The notes under the pieces: generated by a model
What the model saw: only the letters and a program-made list of their open reading frames with translations
What the model was told of the DNA's origin: nothing
The model's database searches: none
Origin: Pseudomonas parasichuanensis
GTDB lineage: Bacteria; Pseudomonadota; Gammaproteobacteria; Pseudomonadales; Pseudomonadaceae
Length of the DNA stretch: 64,000 nucleotides
Reading direction: 5' to 3'
Assembly: GCF_021601385.1 (NCBI RefSeq)
Contig: NZ_BQHO01000001.1
Coordinates: 286,548 to 350,547, forward strand
Shown here: piece by piece, positions 1 to 8,412 of the stretch
Layout: every line of letters begins with the position of its first letter
How positions within the stretch are numbered: position 1 is the stretch's first letter
Position numbers and translations under genes: made by a program

Positions 1-662
1 GGCACCTGCGCGACCCGGCCGCCAACCCGCCACCGCCGGGTATCGAGGCGCGGCGCCTGAAGGTCTACCGCGAGCTGTTCTACGGCGCTATCGAAGGCCT
101 GCTGGCGGGCAGCTTCCCGGTGTTGCGGCAAACCCTCGGCGAGCAACGCTGGCATGCCCGGGTACACGACTTCTACGCCAACTACCGCAGCCATACGCCG
201 TTGTTCACCGAAATCGCCGAGGCGTTCATCGATTACCTGCAAGGCATCGACCTCGATACGCCCTGGCAGCTGGAACTGGCGCATTACGAATGGGTCGAGG
301 CGCAGCTGTACCTGAGCGATGCGCAAGACCCGCCCCATCACCCCGACGGTGACCTGCTGGCCGGCGAGCCGTTGCTGTCCTGCGTGGCCCGCGTGTTGGC
401 CTACCGTTGGCCGGTGGAGCGCATCGGCCCGGACTTCCAGCCGAGCGAAGCGCCCGAGGCACCGACCTTGCTGCTGGTGTACCGCGATATCGACCTTAAG
501 GTTCGCTTCGCCCGCCTGGCCCCCTTGGCCTGGCAGTTGCTGGTGGGGTTGCCGGGCACTGGAAGGGAACGCCTGCGTGCGCTGGCCAAGGATGAAGCGG
601 ATGGCCTGGCGCTGCTGGAGCAGCTGCGCGGGCAGGGTGTCATCGTCGGGACCCGGCGCTGA
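1..662 (+). CDS. HvfC/BufC-like DUF2063 protein, 5' end outside window
   Basis: The reading frame is open from base 3 and ends with TGA at 660-662, so about 219 C-terminal residues are visible and the true start lies upstream. The visible N-terminal part contains the run RRLKVYRELFYGAIEGLL, and the later FIDYL and ELAHYEW segments fit the DUF2063 family (HvfC/BufC). Family members usually follow a DUF692 MNIO enzyme (HvfB/BufB) and a small cysteine-rich precursor peptide, and are thought to act as the partner that presents the precursor to the MNIO enzyme. Those partners would lie to the left and cannot be checked here. No gene follows on the same strand; a REP pair begins about 30 bases after the stop. 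The family call is from recalled sequence pattern; the exact role is inferred. Confidence 0.72.
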   Translation, partial: HLRDPAANPPPPGIEARRLKVYRELFYGAIEGLLAGSFPVLRQTLGEQRWHARVHDFYANYRSHTPLFTEIAEAFIDYLQGIDLDTPWQLELAHYEWVEAQLYLSDAQDPPHHPDGDLLAGEPLLSCVARVLAYRWPVERIGPDFQPSEAPEAPTLLLVYRDIDLKVRFARLAPLAWQLLVGLPGTGRERLRALAKDEADGLALLEQLRGQGVIVGTRR

Positions 663-691
663 ACAAATACCTAGGGGAGACCTGTCTTGCT

Positions 692-803
692 GCAGGAGCG
701 GCCTTGCGCCGCGAATGGGCTGCGCAGCAGCCCCGGCAATTGAGTGACATAGCCCAAATCTGGGGCCGCTGCGCAGCCCATTCGCGGCGCAAGGCCGCTC
801 CTA
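692..803. repeat. REP pair (REPIN-like inverted repeat)
   Basis: Two arms of about 40 bases, both built on the motif AGGAGCGGCCTTGCGCCGCG, face each other across about 30 bases. They fill the gap between two convergent genes. This type differs in sequence from the CCGGCAAGCC and TTCGCGG types elsewhere in the window. The RNA could fold into a strong hairpin and may serve as a transcription end or mRNA-stabilising structure (inference). Confidence 0.75.
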
Positions 804-867
804 CGGAGCATGTGCAAGCCTATAGGAGGTGGGAGGCCAGTTAGGCCGGTGGTCGCCCGTAGAACCT

Positions 868-1824
868 TTACACCTCTGCGCGCTTGCTCACCGGTACGAC
901 TTCGGCTTTTTTCGCAGGCTTCAAGCGCGACACCGCGAACAACACCACGGCCAGCCCGATCACCTGGTACAGCGAAATCGCCTCGCCCAGGATCGCCCAC
1001 GACGCCAGCACCGTCAGCACTGGCCCCAGGTTGCCCACTGCCGCGGTGTGGGTAGGCCCCAGGCGCTGGATCGCCAGGGCCACCCAGTAGATCGGCAGCA
1101 CCGTGGAGAACAGCGCCATCAGCGCCGCATTCCCCCACACCGCCCCAGGCAGCTCGAACAGTGGCGCCACTTCGGCCACCGACAGGTAATGGACCAGCAC
1201 CATCAGCGACGAGGCCGTGCCACACAATCCGGCCAGGCGCATCGAGCCCATGCGCTTGAGCATCACCCCGGTGCCGGCGTAATACAGCGCATAGGTCACC
1301 GCGCTGGCAAACACCCACAACGCGCCAAGCACCACCTGGCTGCCCACCCCCGTGGCGCTGATATCGTGGACAAACGCGACACCCAGCCCCAGGTAGCACA
1401 GGCCCATGGCCGCCAGGGTGCGCAGGGTGGGGCGCTCGCGTTGGGCGACGGCCTGGATCAGCAGCACCAGGGTTGGGTAGGTGAACAGGATCAGCCGCTC
1501 AAGCCCGGCGCTGATGTACTGCAAACCGTAGAAGTCGAAAAGGCTCGCCAGGTAATAACCGAACAACCCGAGCAACGCCACGCGCAGCCCGTCCCCAGGC
1601 GTGAGCGCGCTACCGCCTTGCCTGCGGCTGAACCACACCAACCAGACGAACAACGGCAAGGACATGGCCATGCGCAGGGCCAACAGGCTGATCGCATCCA
1701 CAGGCCCCGCGGCGTAGGCGAGTTTTACGAAGATCGCCTTGAAGCTGAAACCCAGCGCCGCGAGCACGGCGTAGAGGCTGCCATTGGCAAGGGCACGGTG
1801 GAGCGGGGCGGGCAGGCGGGGCAT
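868..1824 (-). CDS. EamA/DMT-family transporter (10-TM)
   Basis: A 318-residue inner-membrane protein of the drug/metabolite transporter superfamily with two tandem EamA repeats. Roughly ten hydrophobic segments are visible, for example LYAVLAALGFSFKAIFVKLA near the N-terminus and VLTVLASWAILGEAISL in the second repeat, which is a characteristic EamA closing motif. The frame stays open far upstream, but the ATG at 1822-1824 is chosen because it precedes the first membrane segment by a short basic stretch, and the upstream part translates into low-complexity sequence. The substrate cannot be told from sequence; relatives export amino acids or other metabolites. The gene is divergent from the GGDEF gene at 2074. 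Confidence 0.85.
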   Translation of the reverse strand: MPRLPAPLHRALANGSLYAVLAALGFSFKAIFVKLAYAAGPVDAISLLALRMAMSLPLFVWLVWFSRRQGGSALTPGDGLRVALLGLFGYYLASLFDFYGLQYISAGLERLILFTYPTLVLLIQAVAQRERPTLRTLAAMGLCYLGLGVAFVHDISATGVGSQVVLGALWVFASAVTYALYYAGTGVMLKRMGSMRLAGLCGTASSLMVLVHYLSVAEVAPLFELPGAVWGNAALMALFSTVLPIYWVALAIQRLGPTHTAAVGNLGPVLTVLASWAILGEAISLYQVIGLAVVLFAVSRLKPAKKAEVVPVSKRAEV

Positions 1825-1977
1825 GGCGGGTCCGTAGCGAAATGAGTCCTGGCCAACGATGTGCTGGCCGACAAGCGTTTCGACCATAACCTGTCGAACG
1901 GCACAAATCACCCTGCGCCGCACGGCTGCACACCGAACCGCTAGCCCGCGCCACGCATTTGCATGCCTGAATCGGAT

Positions 1978-2002
1978 GAGTGCCATCATTTGGATGGCAC
2001 TC
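1978..2002. promoter_or_regulatory. 9-bp inverted repeat in divergent promoter region
   Basis: GAGTGCCAT at 1978-1986 is followed after seven bases by its exact complement ATGGCACTC at 1994-2002. It lies in the 249-base space between the divergent EamA and GGDEF genes, 72 bases before the GGDEF start. It could be an operator for a dimeric regulator or a hairpin in the 5' leader. There is no T-tract after it. Function is inferred only. Confidence 0.4.
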
Positions 2003-2073
2003 TCTCCTGCGAAAATCCCTACGAACGAATACAATCCTTCCATCAAAAAAGTAAGACACAGGCTATTCCGTTC

Positions 2074-3234
2074 ATGGCGTTCGACGCTTCCACCATCCTC
2101 ACGCTCACCATCGCCCTTGCGGCTGCCGCCGCTTTGTACCTGGCTGTGGAGTGGAGCAGCGTGCGCGAGTCTTCGCTGCTGTGCTGGAGCGCCAGCTTCG
2201 CCATCATCAGCGTCGGCTCCTCCCTGGCCCTGCTGCGCAGCAGCGGCTATCTGTTCATCGGCGTGTGGTTTGCCAACGGCATGTTGATCAGCGCCCACTG
2301 GCTTTTCCTGCTGGGCGTGTCGCGCTTCACCGAAACGCGCCTGTCGCGGGCCTGGTACCTGATCATCCCGGCCTGGCTGGCCATGTTGCTGTTGCCGGAC
2401 TGGCCGCTGTGGTCGAAGACCTTGCTGGTGGTCCAATCCACCCTGATCGCGCTACTCACCCTGCAGGCCAGCTGGCTGCTGCGCCCCCATGGCAAGTCGT
2501 TCAGCGTCGGTGCGGTACAGCTGCGTTACATCCTGCTGTTCCACGGCCTGTTCTACCTGGCCAAGACCTTGCCGGCGCTGCTGCCGGGCACGCTGATCGA
2601 CCTCAGCGCCTTCCGTGGCCAGATCATCCAGGTCTCGTTGGTGGAAGGTACGATGGCGATCATGCTGATCGCCCTGTCGATGACCGGCACCGTGCGCTAT
2701 CGCCGCGAAGAGCGCATCGAGCGCCTGGCCGCGCGCGACCCGCTGACCGCGCTGTACAACCGCCGCGCCCTGGAAGTGCGCGCGCCGGCCTTGTTCAAGG
2801 AGGTCTCGCCCGAGCACCCCGGCGCCTTGCTGCTGATCGACATCGACCACTTCAAACTGGTCAACGACCTGCACGGCCATGCCGCCGGCGACCGCCTGCT
2901 GGTCGCCCTCAGCGAGATGATCCGCGCGCTGTTGCCGGAGAGGGCGATTGCTGCACGCCTGGGGGGCGACGAGTTCGTGATCCTGCTGGCCGATGCGTCG
3001 CGGGCACGGATCGAGGCGCTGGCCGAGGCCTTGCGCCAGCAGTTCCAGCACACTGCCGCGCACAGCTGTGCCACCCCCGAAGCGGTGACCCTGAGCATCG
3101 GTGCCCACCTGTTCGACCGCCCGCCGGCCAGCCTGGCGGCACTAATCGAGCAGGGCGACCGGTTGCTGTACGCGTCCAAGCGTGCCGGGCGCAACAGCTT
3201 GCAGCTGATGGATGGCTCGCGCAGCGCTGTCTGA
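2074..3234 (+). CDS. Membrane-bound GGDEF diguanylate cyclase
   Basis: A 386-residue protein with an N-terminal half of about seven hydrophobic segments, then a linker and a C-terminal GGDEF domain. The domain opens with DPLTALYNRRAL, the metal-binding stretch is LLLIDIDHFKLVNDLHGH, and the active-site GGDEF is intact at about residues 297-301, so it should make cyclic di-GMP from two GTP. At the RxxD inhibitory site position the sequence has P and A instead of R and D, so product inhibition through the classical I-site is not expected. No EAL domain is present. The ATG at 2074 is preferred over an upstream in-frame ATG at 1963 because the extra 37 residues are not hydrophobic and run across the inverted repeat. 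The signal sensed by the membrane region is unknown. Confidence 0.88.
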   Translation: MAFDASTILTLTIALAAAAALYLAVEWSSVRESSLLCWSASFAIISVGSSLALLRSSGYLFIGVWFANGMLISAHWLFLLGVSRFTETRLSRAWYLIIPAWLAMLLLPDWPLWSKTLLVVQSTLIALLTLQASWLLRPHGKSFSVGAVQLRYILLFHGLFYLAKTLPALLPGTLIDLSAFRGQIIQVSLVEGTMAIMLIALSMTGTVRYRREERIERLAARDPLTALYNRRALEVRAPALFKEVSPEHPGALLLIDIDHFKLVNDLHGHAAGDRLLVALSEMIRALLPERAIAARLGGDEFVILLADASRARIEALAEALRQQFQHTAAHSCATPEAVTLSIGAHLFDRPPASLAALIEQGDRLLYASKRAGRNSLQLMDGSRSAV

Positions 3235-3257
3235 CCAGGCAAGGCGCAGGGCCAAGG

Positions 3258-4166
3258 TCAGGCCAGGCTTTTTTGCAGCGCCTCGATGAAGGCGCTCTCC
3301 GCCCGGCTCAGCCGCTGCTCCCGGTTCCACAGCAGGTGAATGTCCACATCGGCGATCCCTTCCAGCGGCGGCAGCTTCCACAAAAGCCCTGCCGCCACAT
3401 CCGGCGCCACCACATGCTCGGGCAGGCAGCCGATGCCAAAGCCGGCGATCACCAACCGGCGCACCTCTTCCAGGCTCGGTGACGACGCAACGATGCGCCC
3501 GGCAAAGCCTTGCTGGTCACGGAAGATGGTCAGCGGCGAGAGCATCCCACCGATCTGGTCGCTGGTGAAGCTGACGAAATTCTCGCGTTGCAGGTCGCTC
3601 TGCTGCTGGCCGAACAGGGCATGGTGCTTGCCGCAGAAGAACGCATAGCGCTGGCGCAGGAACAGGCGCTGCTCCAGGCGCGGCTGTGGCCGGCGGTTGA
3701 GGCTGAGCCCGGCGGTGGCGGTCTTTTCCTGCAGCGCCGCGACGATGTCCGAGCTGCGCATGACGTCGATCTCCAGCTCCACCCGCGGGTGCTGGCGATG
3801 GAAGTCGGCCAGGCAGTCATCGAGGCCTTCGCTGACGACACGGCTGATCATCAGCAGGCGCACCTTGCCCACCAGTTCGTCCGCCGGTTGCTCCAGCAGC
3901 CCGCCAATCTGCGACATCTGCCCGTACACCTCGCCGGCCAGTTCGAACAACTGCTCGCCCACCTCGGTGAGCACGAAGCGCGGCCCACGGCGGGCGATGA
4001 GCTGGCGCCCGAGTTGTTCTTCCAGGCGCTTCAGTGCCTGGCTTACCGCCGGTTGCGTCAGGTGCAGGCGGGCGGCGGCACGGCTGATCGACAGCTCCTG
4101 GCCGATTACCCGGAAGGTACGCAGCAGGTTCCAGTCGAGGCGGTCGTTGAGCAGGCGGTCGGGCAT
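3258..4166 (-). CDS. LysR-family transcriptional regulator
   Basis: A 302-residue LysR protein. The N-terminal winged helix-turn-helix is clear (SISRAAARLHLTQPAVSQAL, residues about 27-46), followed by a periplasmic-binding-protein-like effector domain. It is divergent from the MHS transporter, amidohydrolase and deacetylase genes starting at 4452, with 285 bases between them, so it is the likely regulator of that unit (inference from layout). Its stop lies 23 bases from the end of the convergent GGDEF gene. The effector is unknown. Confidence 0.85.
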   Translation of the reverse strand: MPDRLLNDRLDWNLLRTFRVIGQELSISRAAARLHLTQPAVSQALKRLEEQLGRQLIARRGPRFVLTEVGEQLFELAGEVYGQMSQIGGLLEQPADELVGKVRLLMISRVVSEGLDDCLADFHRQHPRVELEIDVMRSSDIVAALQEKTATAGLSLNRRPQPRLEQRLFLRQRYAFFCGKHHALFGQQQSDLQRENFVSFTSDQIGGMLSPLTIFRDQQGFAGRIVASSPSLEEVRRLVIAGFGIGCLPEHVVAPDVAAGLLWKLPPLEGIADVDIHLLWNREQRLSRAESAFIEALQKSLA

Positions 4167-4283
4167 GGCAGGCTCTGTATAAGCAGGGTTAATACTTCGA
4201 ATAATAAATAGAAAATTGACTAATCATAGGGGTGCGCCGAAAAATCACAGTCATTCAAGCGCAGGCCTGCCGGTTCGGCGTCG

Positions 4284-4357
4284 CTTGCTTCGCGGCTAAA
4301 GCCGCTCCCACAGGGTAGGCGAAAGACCTGTGGGAGCGGGTTTACCCGCGAAGCAGG
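4284..4357. repeat. REP pair (TTCGCGG type)
   Basis: Two inverted arms of about 30 bases containing TTCGCGG and CCGCTCCCACAGG, separated by about 12 bases. They occupy the space between the LysR gene and the MHS transporter, about 95 bases before the transporter start. This is the common P. putida-type REP sequence arranged as a palindromic doublet. Confidence 0.8.
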
Positions 4358-4451
4358 CAACTCGATCCTTCAGGTCCGCACTGCGAAGCGCCACAAGAGC
4401 GCAAACCGTGTCCCCAACTCCTGCCAGAACAACAAACAAAGGAGCCACCCC

Positions 4452-5756
4452 ATGAAGCCCGCCGCTTCGCCCCAACCGCGCCGCGCCGCCGCCGCCGCGT
4501 TCATCGGCACCATGATCGAGTGGTACGACTTCTACATCTATGCCACCGCCGCCGCCCTGGTGTTCGGTGCCTTGTTCTTCCCCTCCGACAACAGCCTGTT
4601 CAGCACCATGGCCGCCTTCGGCACCTTCGCCGTGGGCTTCTTTGCGCGGCCCTTGGGCGGCATCGTGTTCGGCCATATCGGTGACCGTATCGGGCGCAAG
4701 AAATCGCTGATCATCACCTTGCTGATGATGGGCGTGGTCACCGTGTGCATCGGTTTGCTGCCCACCTACGCGCAGATCGGCGTCGCCGCGCCGGTGCTGC
4801 TGATCCTGCTGCGGGTGGTGCAAGGCATCGCCGTGGGCGGTGAGTGGGGCGGCGCGGTGCTGATGGCCGGCGAACACGCCCCCAAGGGGCGGCGCAACTT
4901 CTTCGCCTCGTTCGCCCAACTGGGCAGCCCGGCCGGGTTGATCCTGTCGCTGCTGGCGTTCAGTGCGGTGACCCGCCTTCCGGAGGACGACCTGATGAGC
5001 TGGGGCTGGCGTGTGCCGTTTCTGGCCAGCGCGCTGTTGCTGCTGGTGGGCCTGGCCATACGCCTGGGGGTCAATGAATCGCCGGAGTTCATCGCCAGCC
5101 GCGAGCAGGCAGCCAAGGACCAGCGCAAGGAACAGGCGCCGGTGCTGGAAGTGCTGCGCACCGCCTGGCGCCCGCTGCTGCTGTGCATCGGCGCCAATAC
5201 CCTGGGCATTGCCGGGGTCTATTTCACCAACACCTTCATGATCAGCTACACCACCCAGCAACTGCACCTTGAGCGCTCGCTGATTCTGGAATGCCTGTTC
5301 TTCGTGGCGTGCATCCAGTTCTGCGTGCAGCCGCTGGCCGCCTGGCTTTCGGAAAAGCTCGGCGCCACGCGCTTCCTGGCCTTGGTGGCGCTGTTGGCGA
5401 TGGCATCGCCGTACCCGATGTTCGTGCTGGTCAGCAGTGGCCAGGGCCCGCTGATCGTGCTCGGTATCGCGTTGGCTGCGGCGTGCATGGCCTCGTTCTA
5501 TGCGGTGATTGCCGGTTACGTCAGCGGCATGTTCGACACCCGCGTGCGCTACACCGCCATTTCCCTGGCTTACCAGGTGTGCGGCGCCATCGCCGGTGGC
5601 CTGACGCCACTGATCGGCACCTGGCTTGCGCATACCTTCACCGGCCAATGGTGGCCGATGGCGCTGTTCTACACCCTGATCGCCAGTGTGTCGCTGGTCT
5701 GTGTGCTGGCCCTGTCGCGCCAGTACGCCCGCAGCCGCCAGCTCGAACTGGCCTGA
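4452..5756 (+). CDS. MFS transporter, metabolite:H+ symporter (MHS) family
   Basis: A 434-residue twelve-segment major facilitator. It starts with the MHS signature region AAFIGTMIEWYDFYIYA and has the loop 2-3 motif GHIGDRIGRKKSL and the VVQGIAVGGEWGGAVLMAGE stretch typical of ProP, ShiA and citrate-type symporters. It should import a small organic solute with protons. AAAGGAG (4437-4443) sits just upstream of the ATG. The gene is first in an apparent unit with an M20 amidohydrolase (27 bases later) and a deacetylase that overlaps it, suggesting the import of an acylated or carbamoylated amine or amino acid that these enzymes then hydrolyse (inference). Confidence 0.9.
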   Translation: MKPAASPQPRRAAAAAFIGTMIEWYDFYIYATAAALVFGALFFPSDNSLFSTMAAFGTFAVGFFARPLGGIVFGHIGDRIGRKKSLIITLLMMGVVTVCIGLLPTYAQIGVAAPVLLILLRVVQGIAVGGEWGGAVLMAGEHAPKGRRNFFASFAQLGSPAGLILSLLAFSAVTRLPEDDLMSWGWRVPFLASALLLLVGLAIRLGVNESPEFIASREQAAKDQRKEQAPVLEVLRTAWRPLLLCIGANTLGIAGVYFTNTFMISYTTQQLHLERSLILECLFFVACIQFCVQPLAAWLSEKLGATRFLALVALLAMASPYPMFVLVSSGQGPLIVLGIALAAACMASFYAVIAGYVSGMFDTRVRYTAISLAYQVCGAIAGGLTPLIGTWLAHTFTGQWWPMALFYTLIASVSLVCVLALSRQYARSRQLELA

Positions 5757-5783
5757 AACCCTGATTTGCCTGGAGTACCTGCA

Positions 5784-7025
5784 ATGTTGAAAAGCAACGG
5801 CGAGCGCCTGTGGGCGAGCCTGATGGCCATGGCCGAAGTCGGCGCCACCGCCCGTGGCGGCAGTTGCCGCCTGGCCCTGAGCGACGAAGACAAGGCCGGC
5901 CGCGAACTGTTCGGCCACTGGTGCCGCGAGGCCGGGCTGAGCCTGAGCGTGGATGCCATCGGCAACCTGTTCGCCCGCCGCCCGGGTACCGACCCCGAGG
6001 CAGCCCCGGTGATGATGGGCAGCCACCTCGACACCCAGCCCGAGGGCGGGCGTTTCGACGGCGTCTACGGGGTGCTGGCGGGCCTGGAAGTGGTGCGTCG
6101 CCTGAACGACCTGGGCATCCAGACCCGCAAGCCGCTGGAGATCGCCGTGTGGACCAACGAAGAAGGCGCGCGCTTCACCCCGGCCATGTTCGGCTCGGCG
6201 GTGTTCACCGGCACCCTCGCGCTGGAGCAGGCCCTGGCGATCCGCGATGCCGACGGCATCAGCGTGGCCGATGAACTGCGCCGTACCGGCTATGCCGGCC
6301 AGCGGCCGTTGGGTGGCGCGGTGGATGCCTACTTCGAGGCCCATATCGAACAGGGCCCGATCCTGGAAGACAACGCCAAGGCGATCGGCGTGGTCAGCGG
6401 TGGTCAGGCCATTCGCTGGTTGGACGTGACGGTCGAAGGCATGGCCGCCCACGCCGGCACCACGCCGATGGCGCTGCGCAAGGATGCCCTGTACGGCGTG
6501 GCGCGGATGATCCAGGCCGTCGAGCAACTGGCCAGCGACTTTGCCCCCGAGGGCCTGACCACCGTGGGCGAGCTGGACATCGCCAAATCCTCGCGCAATA
6601 CCATCCCCGGGCTGGTGCGTTTCACCCTCGACCTGCGTCACCACCGCGACGAGGCCATCGAGGCTATGGAGCGCGATATCGGTTTGCAGTTGCAGGCTAT
6701 TGCCCGTCAGCGCGGCCTCAAGGTCAGTGTCGAACGCCATTGGGTCAGCCCGGCCACGCCGTTCGACGCCGACTGTGTAGCGGCGGTGCAGCAAGCCGTG
6801 GACGCGCTGGGCTACAGCCAGCAAGCCATCGTCAGCGGCGCCGGCCACGACGCCGTCCTGCTGGCGCGCTACTGCCCGACAGCGATGGTGTTCATTCCCT
6901 GCGTAGGCGGCCTGAGCCACAACGAGGCCGAGGACGTGTTGCCCGAGGACGCCCGCCAGGGCGCCGACGTACTGCTCAATGCCGTGCTGGCCCGCGCCGG
7001 CCAGGTTGCCGAAGGAGACGCCTGA
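5784..7025 (+). CDS. M20-family Zn hydrolase (hydantoinase/carbamoylase, allantoate amidohydrolase type)
   Basis: A 413-residue binuclear zinc hydrolase. Visible motifs are MGSHLDTQPEGGRFDG (metal ligands H and D), WTNEEGARF (acidic catalytic and metal residues), EAHIEQGP (metal His and substrate-side residues), and GAGHDA near the C-terminus. The order and length fit the N-carbamoyl-L-amino-acid hydrolase / allantoate amidohydrolase branch; a beta-ureidopropionase-type activity is also possible. The ATG at 5784 is chosen because TGGAG lies just upstream; an in-frame TTG at 5766 would add six residues. The stop overlaps the next start (TGATG), so the two are translationally coupled. No allantoinase or purine gene is nearby, so allantoate is not favoured as substrate. 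Confidence 0.87.
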   Translation: MLKSNGERLWASLMAMAEVGATARGGSCRLALSDEDKAGRELFGHWCREAGLSLSVDAIGNLFARRPGTDPEAAPVMMGSHLDTQPEGGRFDGVYGVLAGLEVVRRLNDLGIQTRKPLEIAVWTNEEGARFTPAMFGSAVFTGTLALEQALAIRDADGISVADELRRTGYAGQRPLGGAVDAYFEAHIEQGPILEDNAKAIGVVSGGQAIRWLDVTVEGMAAHAGTTPMALRKDALYGVARMIQAVEQLASDFAPEGLTTVGELDIAKSSRNTIPGLVRFTLDLRHHRDEAIEAMERDIGLQLQAIARQRGLKVSVERHWVSPATPFDADCVAAVQQAVDALGYSQQAIVSGAGHDAVLLARYCPTAMVFIPCVGGLSHNEAEDVLPEDARQGADVLLNAVLARAGQVAEGDA

Positions 7026-8047
7026 TGCGCTGCTATTTCCACCCCGAACAGCTGCTGCACCACCCGCGCAGCTACTACTCCCGCGGCGCCATGCGCACCC
7101 CGCAGGAAGTCCCCGAGCGTGCCCAGCGCCTGTTGCAGGCTGCCAAGGGCCTGGGCTTCGACATCCGCCAGCCTGACGACGCAGGCCTTGCGCCGCTGAA
7201 GGCCGTGCACGGCGAGGCGTACCTGCGCTTTCTCGAAGAAGCCCATGCGCGCTGGAAGGAAGTGCCCGAGGACTGGGGCGACGAAGTCATGTCCAACATC
7301 TTCGTCCGCGAGCCCAACGCCCTGCGCGGCATCCTCGCCCAGGCCGGGCGCTACCTGGCCGATGGCAGTTGCCCGGTGGGCGAACACACCTGGCGCTCGG
7401 CCTATTGGTCGGCGCAGAGCGCCGTGGCCGGCGCCAGGTCGATACTCGACGGCGAGCCCGCTGCCTACGCCCTGTGCCGCCCGCCAGGCCACCATGCCCG
7501 CTTCGATGCCGCGGGCGGCTTCTGCTACATCAACAACGCCGCCGTGGCTGCCCAGGTCCTGCGCAGCCGTTATCGGCGGGTGGCGATCCTCGACACCGAC
7601 ATGCACCATGGCCAGGGCATTCAGGAGATCTTCTACGACCGCAGTGATGTGCTGTATGTCTCGGTGCATGGCGACCCGACCAATTTCTACCCGGGCGTCG
7701 CGGGATTCGAGGACGAGCGCGGCAGCGGCGCGGGGGAGGGTTACAACCTCAACCTGCCCATGGCCCACGGTGCCAGCGAGGCCGACTTCATGGCCCAGTT
7801 GGAGGTGGCGTTGGCTGCGGTGAAGGATTTTGGCGCCGAAGTGCTGGTGCTGTCGTTGGGCTTCGATATCTATGAGTTGGACCCGCAGAGCAAGGTGGCG
7901 GTGACGACCGAAGGGTTTGCCCGTTTGGGTGAGCAGATTCGTGGGTTGCGCTTGCCTTGCTTGATCGTGCAGGAGGGGGGGTATCACCTGGAGAGCCTGG
8001 AGGCGAATGCGCGGGCGTTTTTTGCGGACAGGGAGAATTGGGGTTAA
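7025..8047 (+). CDS. Histone-deacetylase-family acetylpolyamine amidohydrolase
   Basis: A 340-residue protein, close to the roughly 341-residue length of bacterial acetylpolyamine amidohydrolase. The HDAC fold motifs are all present: RPPGHHA (catalytic His pair), LDTDMHHGQG (zinc ligands D and H), SVHGDP, SLGFDIYELDP (third zinc Asp), and EGGYH with the transition-state Tyr. The enzyme should deacetylate acetylated polyamines or similar small amides in the cytoplasm. It is coupled by a one-base overlap to the M20 hydrolase and follows an importer, so the three may form one route for an acylated amine. The exact substrate is not fixed by sequence; the family also includes enzymes acting on other acylated amines. 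Confidence 0.87.
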   Translation: MRCYFHPEQLLHHPRSYYSRGAMRTPQEVPERAQRLLQAAKGLGFDIRQPDDAGLAPLKAVHGEAYLRFLEEAHARWKEVPEDWGDEVMSNIFVREPNALRGILAQAGRYLADGSCPVGEHTWRSAYWSAQSAVAGARSILDGEPAAYALCRPPGHHARFDAAGGFCYINNAAVAAQVLRSRYRRVAILDTDMHHGQGIQEIFYDRSDVLYVSVHGDPTNFYPGVAGFEDERGSGAGEGYNLNLPMAHGASEADFMAQLEVALAAVKDFGAEVLVLSLGFDIYELDPQSKVAVTTEGFARLGEQIRGLRLPCLIVQEGGYHLESLEANARAFFADRENWG

Positions 8048-8077
8048 TTAATCGACTGTTCGATAAACTATTAAATT

Positions 8078-8126
8078 CACAGACCTCTATGGTGTACGAG
8101 ACGCGAGAGGTCTGTGAGGGGGTTTT
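8078..8126. terminator. Bidirectional terminator between convergent genes
   Basis: CACAGACCTCT (8078-8088) pairs perfectly with AGAGGTCTGTG (8106-8116), with a 17-base loop. GTTTTATAA follows on the plus strand and an AT-rich stretch follows on the minus strand. It lies between the deacetylase and the immunity gene, which converge, so it can end both transcripts. Confidence 0.6.
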
Positions 8127-8145
8127 ATAAATCAATTGGCGGTTT

Positions 8146-8412
8146 TTAAAGCGTGTATTTATTATCCAGCATAAATTGTGGAGCTTTCCAGTTCGGGCCT
8201 TTGGTGTGTCTACCACCTTTCGATTCTATAAGGCCTTCGGCTATCATGCTGCCAACAAGTTCAATGAGTCTCATGTTGTTACTTATGTGGGGCCAATTGT
8301 TTAGGCTGTAAAGTCTGTCAAGTCTAGGGTGGTCGATCCCGTTTTTGCTGGTTAAGAATAAAATAACATCGACGGGCTTTTCATTTATTATGATGTCATT
8401 GATCGTGTTCAT
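8146..8412 (-). CDS. Putative bacteriocin immunity protein
   Basis: A small 88-residue protein with no signal peptide or membrane segment, so probably cytoplasmic. Its start codon overlaps the stop of the pyocin gene by four bases (ATGA), the usual arrangement for a toxin followed by its immunity gene. The C-terminal half (LIELVGSMIAEGLIESKGGR, then KGPNWKAPQFM) looks like a small winged-helix fold. Base composition is clearly less GC-rich than the chromosome around it, matching the toxin gene. The function is inferred from position and size; I do not recognise a named immunity family. Confidence 0.7.
   Translation of the reverse strand: MNTINDIIINEKPVDVILFLTSKNGIDHPRLDRLYSLNNWPHISNNMRLIELVGSMIAEGLIESKGGRHTKGPNWKAPQFMLDNKYTL

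Noticed and set aside
4296-6920. 874-residue open frame on the minus strand.
   Set aside because: It runs opposite two well-supported genes (MHS transporter and M20 hydrolase) and reads as compositionally biased sequence.
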